A stretch of DNA of 64,000 nt from Clostridia bacterium (GTDB lineage Bacteria > Bacillota > Clostridia > TANB77 > CAG-508). The notes below the pieces were generated by a model. The model was not told the origin of the DNA. It was given only the letters and a program-made list of their open reading frames with translations, and did no database searches. This document shows positions 27,411 through 36,223 of this stretch, one piece after another; the first letter of the stretch is position 1, and every line of letters begins with the position of its first letter. The translations under genes and the position numbers were made by a program. Location of the stretch: the NCBI GenBank assembly GCA_017437145.1, contig JAFSBT010000003.1, positions 372,001 through 436,000 of the forward strand, given 5' to 3'.

Positions 27411-27794
27411 CTAGAATATTTTCTTTCCTCTAAATGTTATATCCACTTCTTGCATTAAGAAATCTTTAATTTTTCCCCATGTAATTTCTTGATGTAAAAA
27501 TTCGTTGATTTCATCTTCTATTTTTTGTTCATATGGTGTTAATTTAACTTCAATTTTATAGCATAATACATTTTTTACTTTTGTCCATGTACTTGTTTTT
27601 TCTGGTAATGTATTTGTACAAACTTTAAATGTTGAAGAAGATGTTGGTGTTATTTCTCCATTTTCTTCATTCATTTCCAATTCATCTATGTTGCTTGTTG
27701 AACCAACCTTAATTGTTTTAGCGAAATTTGAAATTCCTTTTAATACTTCTTCATTTTTTGATACACTTTCACTATTTGATATAGTTTCTTTCAT
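27411..27794 (-). CDS. Hypothetical protein, 127 aa
   Basis: I do not recognise it. The N-terminal half is Ser/Glu/Asn rich and probably disordered. The C-terminal half (TWTKVKNVLCYKIEVKLTPYEQKIEDEINEFLHQEITWGKIKDFLMQ) is helical and rich in aromatic residues. No signal peptide. Start ATG 27794 has a GGGGGAT-type ribosome binding site. It forms a single-gene unit with its own terminator. Sequence from 27795 to 27965 is AT-rich and empty. Confidence 0.65.
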   Translation of the reverse strand: MKETISNSESVSKNEEVLKGISNFAKTIKVGSTSNIDELEMNEENGEITPTSSSTFKVCTNTLPEKTSTWTKVKNVLCYKIEVKLTPYEQKIEDEINEFLHQEITWGKIKDFLMQEVDITFRGKKIF

Positions 27795-27965
27795 TTTTAA
27801 GATCCCCCTCTTTTTCGGCTAGAACTTCTTTTCTTTTGTTCTATTTTTTTAATATTACTATTTCTTAATATTTTATACTATAAAAACACTTTTAAATCAA
27901 TAGTTTAACGTTAAAAAAATATTACTTTTTCATTGCAGAATTATTACAATTTTATTACATGTTTT

Positions 27966-29264
27966 CTATGGCATTCCAACCCCGCTTAAGTCTGTTAAAG
28001 TTATATTTCTTATACTATTTTTTTCTTGTTTTTCTTTTGTTTTAACTGTTATATAATTAGTAGTATGACCTTGGAACATTCCGTTTTTTTCTTCTTCGAA
28101 TAAAACCTCTAAGTCCTTACCTATAAATTTTTTTATAAAATCTTCTTCATTTTGATTTGATAAATCTATAAGCTTTTTGCTTCTTTTTTCTTTTATACTC
28201 TCCGCCACTTGTTCTTTCATTTTCTCAGCAACAGTCCCTTTTCTTGGCGAATATTTAAAAACATGCATTTTACTAAAATTGATCTCCTTCAGAAATTCAA
28301 AAGTTTTGCTGAACTCCTCTTCTGTTTCTCCAGGAAATCCAACAATTATATCTGTTGTAATTGCAACATTAGGAAACCTTTCTCTTAGATAAATTACACT
28401 TTGTTTAAATTCTTCCGTAGAATATTTTCTATTCATTCTTTTTAAGGTTTCATCACATCCACTTTGTAAAGATAAATGAAAATGATCACAAATTTTTTCT
28501 AATTGTTTTAATCTTTCTACAAATTTCTTTGTAATTATTTTAGGTTCTAAAGAACCGCAATCTTATTCTTTCCAATCCTTCTATTTTATTTATTTCTTCT
28601 AATAAATCAATCAATCTAATTTCATTATTGAAATCTTTTCCATATGATGCTATATGAATTCCCGTTATTACAACTTCTTTTATACCTTTATGTACAATTT
28701 TAGTAATTTCGCTTATTATGTTTTCAATTTTTCTACTTCTCACTCTTCCTTTTGCATATGGAATTATACAGTAAGAACAAAAATTGTCACAGCCATCCTG
28801 AACTTTTATTACAGCTCTAGTCTTTTCTGTAAAAATTGTATCGCCAAAATCTAGAAATTCTTTTTGTTTAGAAATGTCTGATACAGTAATTTCTATGTTC
28901 GGGTCGCCGTAGGCGACGACCCCTACATTTTTCTTCTGTAATTTCTACGATGTTATTTTTTTCGTTATTCCCTAAAATCAAATCAATTTCTTCTATTTTA
29001 TTCAATTCATCTTTGCCAACTTGAGCATAACATCCGAGTTACAACAAGTATTGAATTAGGGTTTATTTGTTTTGTTCTTCTAATTATTTGTCTTGATTTT
29101 TTATCTGACATATTCGTTACCGTGCATGTATTTACAACATATATATCTGCTCTTTCATTAAATTCTACTAGTTCATATCCTTTTTCAATAAATTGTTGTA
29201 TCATTGCATTTGTTTCATATTGATTTACTTTACAACCTAAAGTGTAAAATGCTACTTTTTTCAT
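27966..29264 (-). CDS. mtaB: MtaB/MiaB-like tRNA methylthiotransferase, three +1 frame changes at CGG
   Basis: Radical-SAM enzyme that thiomethylates t6A37 of tRNA. From ATG 29264: FYTLGCKVNQYETNAM, VNTCTVTNMSD, then CGG (29036-29034); skipping C gives GCYAQVGKDELNK. In a linker a dispersed repeat (28900-28927) is inserted; its CGG (28909-28907), with C skipped, gives GDPNIEITVSDISK and restores the frame into VQDGCDNFCSYCIIPYAKGRV (the radical-SAM CxxxCxxC). A third CGG (28557-28555) after LERIRL gives GSLEPKIITKKFVE, then HLSLQSGCDETLKRMNR, TDIIVGFPGET and a TRAM-like end. Total 1299 nt minus three skipped bases gives 431 aa plus stop. Confidence 0.88.
28900..28927. repeat. TGTAGGGGC-family repeat inside a coding sequence
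   Basis: The unit is the one found at 6675-6702 (CGGGTCGCCG...GGCGACGACCCCTACA), here inside the linker between the two N-terminal domains of the mtaB-like gene. On the coding strand it contributes CRGRRL-GDP, including one CGG whose C must be skipped. Confidence 0.8.
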
Positions 29265-29301
29265 AAATTGCTCCTTTACGCGTTTGGCTTTTCAAATAAT
29301 A

Positions 29302-29328
29302 CGGGCGGACACAAGGCCCGCCCCTACA
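29302..29328. repeat. TGTAGGGGC-family copy (GGGCGGACACAAGGCCCGCCC core)
   Basis: Located between the mreB-like gene and the mtaB-like gene; the right end GCCCCTACA is intact. Confidence 0.7.
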
Positions 29329-29338
29329 TGTTTATAAA

Positions 29339-30340
29339 TTATTTTATTTTTCCATCTAAAATATCAAGATTGTCAAGAGCTTTTCCTGTTCCCAAAGCTA
29401 CACAAGAAACCGCATCTTCTGCTATCATTACATTTATCCCTGTTTTTTCTTGAAGAAGTTTATCTAATCCATCAACTAAACATCCTCCACCTGTCATGTA
29501 TATTCCTCTATCACTTATATCAGCAGCAAGTTCTGGTGGTGTTTTTTCCAATGTAGCATGAACTGCATCAACTATAGCTAACGCTGGTTCTTCTAAAGCT
29601 TCCATCATTTCACTAGAATGAATTGTTAATGTTTTAGGTAATCCTGTAACTAAATCTCTTCCTCTTATTTCCATTTCCGCATCTTGTATCTTTGGATATA
29701 CACATCCAATATTTACTTTCAAATCCTCTGCTGTCCTCTCTCCAATCATTACATTATGTTTTTTCTTAATATATTTTATTACAGCTTCATCAAATTTATC
29801 TCCAGCAACCTTTAAAGATGTACTAACGACTGACCCTCCTAGCGAAATAACAGCTACATCCGTAGTTCCACCTCCAATATCAACTACCATATTTCCACAT
29901 GGTTTTGATATATCAATTCCTGCACCAATTGCAGCTGCAATTGGTTCTTCTATTAAATAAACTCTTTTAGCTCCAGCTTGAGAAGCTGCATCTATAACAG
30001 CTTTTTTTTCAACCTCTGTAACTTGTGAAGGTATACATATCATAATTCTTGGTGGAAATATAAATTTACCACAAATTTTGCTTATAAAATGTTTTAACAT
30101 TTTTTCAGTAACAGTATAATCTGATATAACTCCATCTTTAAGAGGTCTAGTTGCAACTATATTACCTGGTGTTCTACCAAGCATTCTTCTTGCTTCTCCT
30201 CCTACAGCGAGCACTTCGTTTGTTATATTGTTAACGGCAACTACAGATGGTTCTCTTAATACAATTCCCTTTCCTTTTACATAAGCAATCACTGTAGCTG
30301 TACCTAAATCAATCCCTATATCTTGTCCAATTCCAAACAT
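29339..30340 (-). CDS. Rod-shape-determining protein, MreB/Mbl family
   Basis: A 333 aa bacterial actin: phosphate-1 motif GIDLGTATVIAYVKGKGIVL, connect/phosphate-2 VVDIGGGTTDVAVISLGG, adenosine motif IYMTGGGCLVDGLDKLL. Directs elongasome movement and wall synthesis along the cylinder. Clostridia carry MreB and Mbl paralogues; sequence alone does not decide which this is. Confidence 0.92.
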   Translation of the reverse strand: MFGIGQDIGIDLGTATVIAYVKGKGIVLREPSVVAVNNITNEVLAVGGEARRMLGRTPGNIVATRPLKDGVISDYTVTEKMLKHFISKICGKFIFPPRIMICIPSQVTEVEKKAVIDAASQAGAKRVYLIEEPIAAAIGAGIDISKPCGNMVVDIGGGTTDVAVISLGGSVVSTSLKVAGDKFDEAVIKYIKKKHNVMIGERTAEDLKVNIGCVYPKIQDAEMEIRGRDLVTGLPKTLTIHSSEMMEALEEPALAIVDAVHATLEKTPPELAADISDRGIYMTGGGCLVDGLDKLLQEKTGINVMIAEDAVSCVALGTGKALDNLDILDGKIK

Positions 30341-30411
30341 TATGGCATCTATCCTTTCACTAATATTACAATTTAATTACATGTTTGTTGCAATTATATT
30401 ACAGAATATAA

Positions 30412-30462
30412 AAAATAGCAAATGTTTTTTTATATTTTTTACATTTGCTATTTTTTTATTAG
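30412..30462 (-). terminator. Terminator of the 30499 gene
   Basis: AAATAGCAAATGT and ACATTTGCTATTT form a 13 bp stem with a T-rich loop and T run. Confidence 0.8.
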
Positions 30463-30498
30463 TATTTTATGAAAATTATTAAATATGAATTGTAATTA

Positions 30499-30885
30499 CT
30501 ACTCATAAACTACACTTAATTTTATTGCTTTAACATCTTCAAATCTAAATTTTGCATTAAATTTTAAAAGTTCATTAACATTAAAATATCTTAATTCCTC
30601 ATACTTTGTTCCTATATATCTATTAGATTGATTATATAAATCAATTTTCAAAAATGCTTTTTCTATATGCTTTCCTGTATCATTTCTTACTGTACCACTT
30701 ATGTTCCCACTATATTTTCCTGTTTCACAATTATCTACTGCGATAATTGGTGTTTTAGTTAAAATCTCAATATCTGTTATTTTTTCTTTTAGTCCCTTTA
30801 CTGCCCAATTTGATATAACACTTGAAAATATAAAAAATGATACAAATAATATTAAATATAATAGAAATGTTTTCATTCTTGCCAT
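30499..30885 (-). CDS. Membrane-anchored FxLYD-like domain protein, 128 aa
   Basis: N-terminal membrane segment (about residues 5-25) followed by a beta-rich extracytoplasmic domain with the FxLYD-like pattern: GTVRNDTGKHIEKAFLKIDLYNQSNRYIGTK. Such domains are common in Firmicute surface proteins; function unknown. AAGGAG precedes ATG 30885. It is downstream of addA on the same strand with an 85 bp spacer. Confidence 0.7.
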   Translation of the reverse strand: MARMKTFLLYLILFVSFFIFSSVISNWAVKGLKEKITDIEILTKTPIIAVDNCETGKYSGNISGTVRNDTGKHIEKAFLKIDLYNQSNRYIGTKYEELRYFNVNELLKFNAKFRFEDVKAIKLSVVYE

Positions 30886-30970
30886 AAAATTTTTCTCCTT
30901 TTATTTTTATATTTTATAGTTTATAGTTTATTTATATTTTTTATCAACATTTAGTATATCATTTTTTATG

Positions 30971-33900
30971 TTAATTTGCAACTATTTCTTTGTTTAAATA
31001 TGTAGAATATATATATACTCTTTTCACTTTTCTTTTTAGTGAATTTTCTATTGCAGTTTTATACAACAACAATTGTTTTTTATATTTATCTATTAAATAG
31101 TTCTCATCATTATTTGGTACATAATCTGTTTTATAATCCACTAATACTATATCTTCATTTTCTAAAACATAATACAAATCAATTATACCTTGTACTAAAA
31201 TATTTTCTTCTGAATCTTCTCCATACAATTCATTAATCGGTATATTTAAATAAAATGCCTTTTCTTTGTGAATTTCTTTTGCATTTTTTACTTCTTGATA
31301 CAATCTTGATCTGGTGAAATTTAATATTATTTTTACGTCTATTACTTCAGACTGTTCTTTTGTGATAATTTTTTTCTTTTCTAAATCTTTTAATAAAGCT
31401 TTTATCTTTTCTTCATCATATTCTTCCTGAAAATTTAATTTTTGTAATATTAAATGAATAGTCGTTCCTATTTCAGCTTTTGTAATTCTTTTTTCTTGTT
31501 CTAAAATTTTAGGTGTCCTACAAACTTGATTTTTTTCTTTGTTTTCTTTAGAGATTTTACTAACTGATGTTTTTCCTTCTATTCTTGTTAAAAATTCTTT
31601 ATCATATTTCCACATTAAAATCTCATTTATTTTTTTTTGCTGATTACTATCAATTATTCCACTTTTTTTCTGTTCTTTTTCTATTTCACTTTTTTCTACA
31701 ATGTCATTTTTATTATGTTCTTTTATATCTAAAATTTCTTTTAAATTCTCGTCATAAATAGAAACCATTTCAAGCCAATCCAAATATGATTTTGCATTTT
31801 TTATAATAAATTCTGGTATTTTATTCTCATTTCTTATAGCTTCAATGCTCTTTTTTTTCTCACATAACGATTTTTTTAAATCTTTATCAACACCAGTTAT
31901 TATAAGTTTCTCTCTACTACGTGTTAAGGCTACATATAAAAGTCTCATTTCTTCAGCTAAAACTTCTTCTTTTGTTTTTATTTTTATAGTTTCTTTTGCT
32001 AATGTGTTATATTCTATTTTTCTTTCATAATTTACATATTTAGGTCCTAATCCTAAATCTTGATGAAGTAATATATTTTGATTTAAGTCTTGTAGATTAA
32101 ATTGTTTTCCCGTACCACATAAAAATACTACTGGAAATTCAAGTCCTTTGCTTTTATGAATACTCATTATTCTAATCACATTTTCATTTTCTCCAATAAG
32201 TTTTGCAGAAGTTTTATCATTATTGCTTTTGTTTATTCTATCTATATAATTTACAAAATTATATAATCCTTTAAAACTTGCTGTTTCGTAATCTTTCGCC
32301 TTTTCAAATAACATTTTCAAATTAGCTGTTTTAACATTACCATTCGGCATTAAACTTACATAATTGTAATAGCCTGTTTTCTCATATATATACCATATTA
32401 ATTCATCCAACTTTAAATATTCTGATTTTTTTCTTAAATCCTCGAGATTATCAAAGAACTTTATTATTTTATTCTTTAATTTTTCATTACTAATTTTTCC
32501 TAAACTCTCACATAAAGCTTCATAAAAACTTGCATTTTTATTTTGCAATCTTATTTCAACTAATTCATTATCTGTAAAATTTCCTATAATAGATCTTAGA
32601 ATTGCAACTAAAGGAATATCATTGTTTGGATTATCTATAATTTTCAATAAATTCATAATAGTTTGAATTTCTATGCTTTCAAAATAACTTGTAGATACAT
32701 CTGAAAACACAGGTAAATTTAAATTCGATATTGCTTTTTCGTATACCTCAGCACTATCTGCTGTACTCCTTAGTAAAATTACTATATCTCTAAATTCTAA
32801 TTTCCTATATGTATTATCTTTATTACATACATAATAATTTTGAGTAATTAAATCCTTTATTTTATTTGCAACAAATATAGCTTCAGAGCTTACTTTATCT
32901 TCAATTAAATCATTTTTATCATCTTCATCATTCTGCTGATAATTTATTATATGTAACTCTATATTTTCATTTAAATTTCTTAAACTATTCTCTTTAGTTT
33001 CATATTTATTTCCTACATTCAAATATTCTTCTTCATCATATTCTATTTCACCTAATTTTTTGCTCATAATATCTGAAAAAACAAGGTTAGTAAAATTTAA
33101 TATTTTTTCTCTACTTCTAAAATTCTTAAATAATTTAATCTTACTATCTGTAGTTAACAAATCATTATTTTTTACTTGTTCATATTTTTCGTATTTTTCT
33201 AAAAACAACTCTGGTCTTGCTTGTCTAAATTTATATATACTTTGTTTTACATCTCCAACCATAAATATATTATTGCCTTTAGAAATAGTTGTTAAAATTT
33301 TTTCTTGTACCAAGTTACTGTCTTGATACTCATCAATTGCTATTTCCATAAATTTCTCTTGATATTCTTTTGCAATTGGCGTAGCAACCTCTTCTCCATT
33401 TTCATTTTCTGTTACTAAAATTTTTAAAGCAAAATGTTCAATATCATTAAAATCCACAATATTTTTTTCTCTTTTAACTTTTTGGAATTCACAAGAAAAA
33501 TTTAATACTATATTTTCTATTTTTTTTAGTATTTCATACATAGAAAATATATCACTGTTTGCATTTTTAGAATCATTTATTAATATATTATCTCTTATAT
33601 CTTTAATTTTATTTTTTACTTTATCTCTCACTTCTTTGGCTTGTTCTTTTAAATCTGAATTATTTTTTCTATCTATTGGCCATTTACTAAATTCGTTATT
33701 TATAGCGTTATGCAATGCATCCCACGATGTTGTTTTTTTTAAGATATTTTCTAGTAAATTTATATCTTCTGATATAGTAATGAAAAACTTTTCTAATTCT
33801 ATTTCATTTCTTAGTTCTTTTTGTATTATTTTCAAATTATTTAATCCGTCAAGAAGTTCATCTTTAATATTTTCTATTAAGATTCCCCCCCATAATGTTT

Positions 33901-34519
33901 CGCTAAAATCTACTTCTTGATTTACATTAAACATCTCAACTTTTTCTTTAATCCATTTTTCAGGATATGGAGCACTTTGTATATATCTATATATCTGTAA
34001 TATAATTTCTTTTAGTTTTTCGTCTCCTCTATATCCTCCATAAATATTTACTAACTGTATCAAGTCTTCATTTTTTTCTTCATACAAATCCTCAAATAAG
34101 TCTTCTAATACTTCTTGTTTTAACAGTTCTATCTCAGTAGTATCTCCTATTCTAAAATTTGGAGATATGTCTATTTCATAAAAATAATTTTTTATTACTT
34201 CCAAACAAAAAGAATGTATTGTAGAAATACTTGCTTTATTCAATAGAATTATTTGTCTTTGTAGGTCAACGTTCTTTGGATTTTCTTCTATTTCCTTATA
34301 AAGCCTTTCTAAAATACGTTCTTTCATTTCTGCAGCTGCAGCATTTGTAAATGTTACAACTAGCATTTTATCAATGTCAATATTATCTACAAGAACTTTT
34401 TTCACAATCCTTTCTACTAAAACTGCAGTTTTTCCACTACCAGCAGCTGCCGCAACTAATAAATTTGCACCTTTTAAATTTATTGCATTCAATTGTTCTT
34501 GTGTCCAATTATTTGCCAT
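30971..34519 (-). CDS. addA: ATP-dependent helicase/nuclease subunit A (AddA)
   Basis: A 1182 aa UvrD-family helicase-nuclease for double-strand-break processing with AddB. Walker A AAAGSGKTAVLVERI (about residue 24), TFTNAAAAEM, AIDEYQDSN (Walker B), GDVKQSIYKFRQARPE, SIHKSKGLEFPVVF, LYVALTRSREKL, and C-terminal nuclease motif IVLVDYKTDYV. Start ATG 34519 has AAGGAG; a longer frame to 34558 would run into a repeat and is rejected. One Arg in the LTRSRE motif is CGT. An addB gene is not adjacent. Confidence 0.95.
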   Translation of the reverse strand: MANNWTQEQLNAINLKGANLLVAAAAGSGKTAVLVERIVKKVLVDNIDIDKMLVVTFTNAAAAEMKERILERLYKEIEENPKNVDLQRQIILLNKASISTIHSFCLEVIKNYFYEIDISPNFRIGDTTEIELLKQEVLEDLFEDLYEEKNEDLIQLVNIYGGYRGDEKLKEIILQIYRYIQSAPYPEKWIKEKVEMFNVNQEVDFSETLWGGILIENIKDELLDGLNNLKIIQKELRNEIELEKFFITISEDINLLENILKKTTSWDALHNAINNEFSKWPIDRKNNSDLKEQAKEVRDKVKNKIKDIRDNILINDSKNANSDIFSMYEILKKIENIVLNFSCEFQKVKREKNIVDFNDIEHFALKILVTENENGEEVATPIAKEYQEKFMEIAIDEYQDSNLVQEKILTTISKGNNIFMVGDVKQSIYKFRQARPELFLEKYEKYEQVKNNDLLTTDSKIKLFKNFRSREKILNFTNLVFSDIMSKKLGEIEYDEEEYLNVGNKYETKENSLRNLNENIELHIINYQQNDEDDKNDLIEDKVSSEAIFVANKIKDLITQNYYVCNKDNTYRKLEFRDIVILLRSTADSAEVYEKAISNLNLPVFSDVSTSYFESIEIQTIMNLLKIIDNPNNDIPLVAILRSIIGNFTDNELVEIRLQNKNASFYEALCESLGKISNEKLKNKIIKFFDNLEDLRKKSEYLKLDELIWYIYEKTGYYNYVSLMPNGNVKTANLKMLFEKAKDYETASFKGLYNFVNYIDRINKSNNDKTSAKLIGENENVIRIMSIHKSKGLEFPVVFLCGTGKQFNLQDLNQNILLHQDLGLGPKYVNYERKIEYNTLAKETIKIKTKEEVLAEEMRLLYVALTRSREKLIITGVDKDLKKSLCEKKKSIEAIRNENKIPEFIIKNAKSYLDWLEMVSIYDENLKEILDIKEHNKNDIVEKSEIEKEQKKSGIIDSNQQKKINEILMWKYDKEFLTRIEGKTSVSKISKENKEKNQVCRTPKILEQEKRITKAEIGTTIHLILQKLNFQEEYDEEKIKALLKDLEKKKIITKEQSEVIDVKIILNFTRSRLYQEVKNAKEIHKEKAFYLNIPINELYGEDSEENILVQGIIDLYYVLENEDIVLVDYKTDYVPNNDENYLIDKYKKQLLLYKTAIENSLKRKVKRVYIYSTYLNKEIVAN

Positions 34520-34557
34520 TTTATTCTCCTTATCTTGGTATTGTATATTTCTATCCA

Positions 34558-34588
34558 TGTAGGGGCTAGTCTTGACTAGCCCCTACAA
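34558..34588. repeat. Perfect TGTAGGGGC-family palindrome (CTAGTCTTGACTAG core)
   Basis: TGTAGGGGCTAGT-CTTG-ACTAGCCCCTACA has both intact ends and is the cleanest example of the family. It lies in the fmt-addA spacer. Confidence 0.85.
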
Positions 34589-34591
34589 ATA

Positions 34592-35578
34592 TTATTCAAA
34601 TCTGTCTATAATATCTACTTGATTTCCTCTTAAGAAATCTGGCGTTGACATTCTTTTTGAATTTTCTTGTTGTATTTCTAATATTAAAATTACTCCATCT
34701 TTTGTTCTTACATATATTCCTTTTTTATTATTTATATATAAAATTGTACCTGGTTCAATATCTTTAAATTTATATGCATACTCCTTAAATTCTGAATATT
34801 CTTCTATAAATTGTTCAACCCCTAAAGTTTGAACTTTCCAAATTTTTGTTTTCTTACCTTTAAAATTTGTATATGCTCCCATAATTGGGTTAAGTCCTCT
34901 AACTAAATTTTTTATTTCTTTCATACCTTTTTCTTCCCAATTAATTTTTGCCATTGATTTTTCTAACATAGGAGCAATAGAAAATTCACCTTCTTGTTTT
35001 ATTCTAGGTGCCTCTTCTTTTTCAACTTGTTCTAATGTTTCTACTAATAAATCTGCACCTATTTTAGATAGTCTATCCCATAATTCTCCAGAATTTTCAT
35101 CATCATTAATTATCACTTCTCTTTTTAAAATAATATCTCCTGCATCCATCTCATTGTTCAAATACATTGTTGTTACTCCTGTTGTTTTATCGCCATTTAA
35201 TATCGCCCATTGTATTGGAGCTGAACCTCTGTATTTAGGTAGTAATGATGGATGTACATTTATACAACCATATTTAGGAATATTTAGGATTTCTTCTGGT
35301 AAAATTCTTCCATATGCTACTACACAAATCACATCTGGTTTTATATTTTTTATTATTTCGATTATTTCTTGATTTCCTCTTAATTTTTCTGGTTGATATA
35401 TTTTTAAATCCTTTTCTATTGCATATTCTTTGACCGGAGAATATATTACTTTCATCCCTCTTCCTTTTGCTTTGTCAGGAACTGTTATTACAGCTGAAAT
35501 ATCATGTCCTCTTTCATATATTGCTTCCAAAGAATCCTTTGCAAAATCTGGTGTACCCATAAAAACTATATTCAACAT
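34592..35578 (-). CDS. fmt: Methionyl-tRNA formyltransferase
   Basis: Formylates initiator Met-tRNA with 10-formyl-THF. About 328 aa: IVFMGTPDFA at the N-terminus, NVHPSLLPKYRGSAPIQWAI (catalytic Asn/His region), TGVTTMYLNNEMDAGDIIL, and a C-terminal OB-like domain with IKNLVRGLNP. I chose ATG 35578 with AGAGG 5 bp upstream; the GTG at 35584 overlaps that site. Adjacent to def and priA, the classical order. Confidence 0.95.
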   Translation of the reverse strand: MLNIVFMGTPDFAKDSLEAIYERGHDISAVITVPDKAKGRGMKVIYSPVKEYAIEKDLKIYQPEKLRGNQEIIEIIKNIKPDVICVVAYGRILPEEILNIPKYGCINVHPSLLPKYRGSAPIQWAILNGDKTTGVTTMYLNNEMDAGDIILKREVIINDDENSGELWDRLSKIGADLLVETLEQVEKEEAPRIKQEGEFSIAPMLEKSMAKINWEEKGMKEIKNLVRGLNPIMGAYTNFKGKKTKIWKVQTLGVEQFIEEYSEFKEYAYKFKDIEPGTILYINNKKGIYVRTKDGVILILEIQQENSKRMSTPDFLRGNQVDIIDRFE

Positions 35579-35618
35579 TTTCACCTCTTTAATATTTTTT
35601 GTAATTAATTTTTAACGT

Positions 35619-35680
35619 TGTAGGGGCGAACTGTGTTCGCCCGAACATTGGAAATCGGGCGAACACAGTTCGCCCCTACA
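35619..35680. repeat. Pair of TGTAGGGGC-family palindromes (GAACTGTGTTC core)
   Basis: Two mirror-image units with CGGGCGAAC/GTTCGCCC cores and complete TGTAGGGGC and GCCCCTACA ends in the def-fmt spacer. Confidence 0.85.
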
Positions 35681-35691
35681 TTTATATTGCA

Positions 35692-36207
35692 TTATTTTTT
35701 CTTTTTGTTTTTGCTTTTTCTATTTTCTTTATCTTCAGGTGTAACTACCTCTAATGTTCCTGGTATTATTTTTTCTACAAACACTACTCCATTTAAATGA
35801 TCAACTTCATGACACATAGCTTGTGCTAATAAGTCTTGTCCTACTATTTCTATTTGCTCACCTTTTTCATTTAATGCTCTTAACTTAACCTCTTTAGGTC
35901 TTATAATTCTTGCATATTTATTTGGAAAACTTAAGCAACCTTCATCAACTTCTTGTTCTCCTTTTATTTCTATTATTTCTGGGTTAATAAATACATAAGG
36001 CTCTTTACCTTCTTCATAAAGATCAATAACTACTATTCTTTTTAGTATTCCTACTTGTACAGCAGCTAGCCCTACCCCATCGTATTTATGCATTGTGTCA
36101 ATCATATCTTTAATTAGCTCTTTAATTTTGTCATCAATTACATCTACTTCCTTTGATTTTTTCTTTAAAATTTCATCTCCATCTTGTCTAATCATTCTTA
36201 TTGCCAT
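35692..36207 (-). CDS. def: Peptide deformylase
   Basis: A 171 aa metallo-deformylase acting on nascent N-formyl-Met. Motifs: GVGLAAVQVG (usually GVGLAAPQVG, so Pro is replaced by Val), EGCLSFP (metal Cys) and MCHEVDHLNG (HExxH). The C-terminus has a Lys-rich tail. It lies between priA and fmt. Confidence 0.95.
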   Translation of the reverse strand: MAIRMIRQDGDEILKKKSKEVDVIDDKIKELIKDMIDTMHKYDGVGLAAVQVGILKRIVVIDLYEEGKEPYVFINPEIIEIKGEQEVDEGCLSFPNKYARIIRPKEVKLRALNEKGEQIEIVGQDLLAQAMCHEVDHLNGVVFVEKIIPGTLEVVTPEDKENRKSKNKKKK

Positions 36208-36223
36208 AATATTACCCCCTTAT

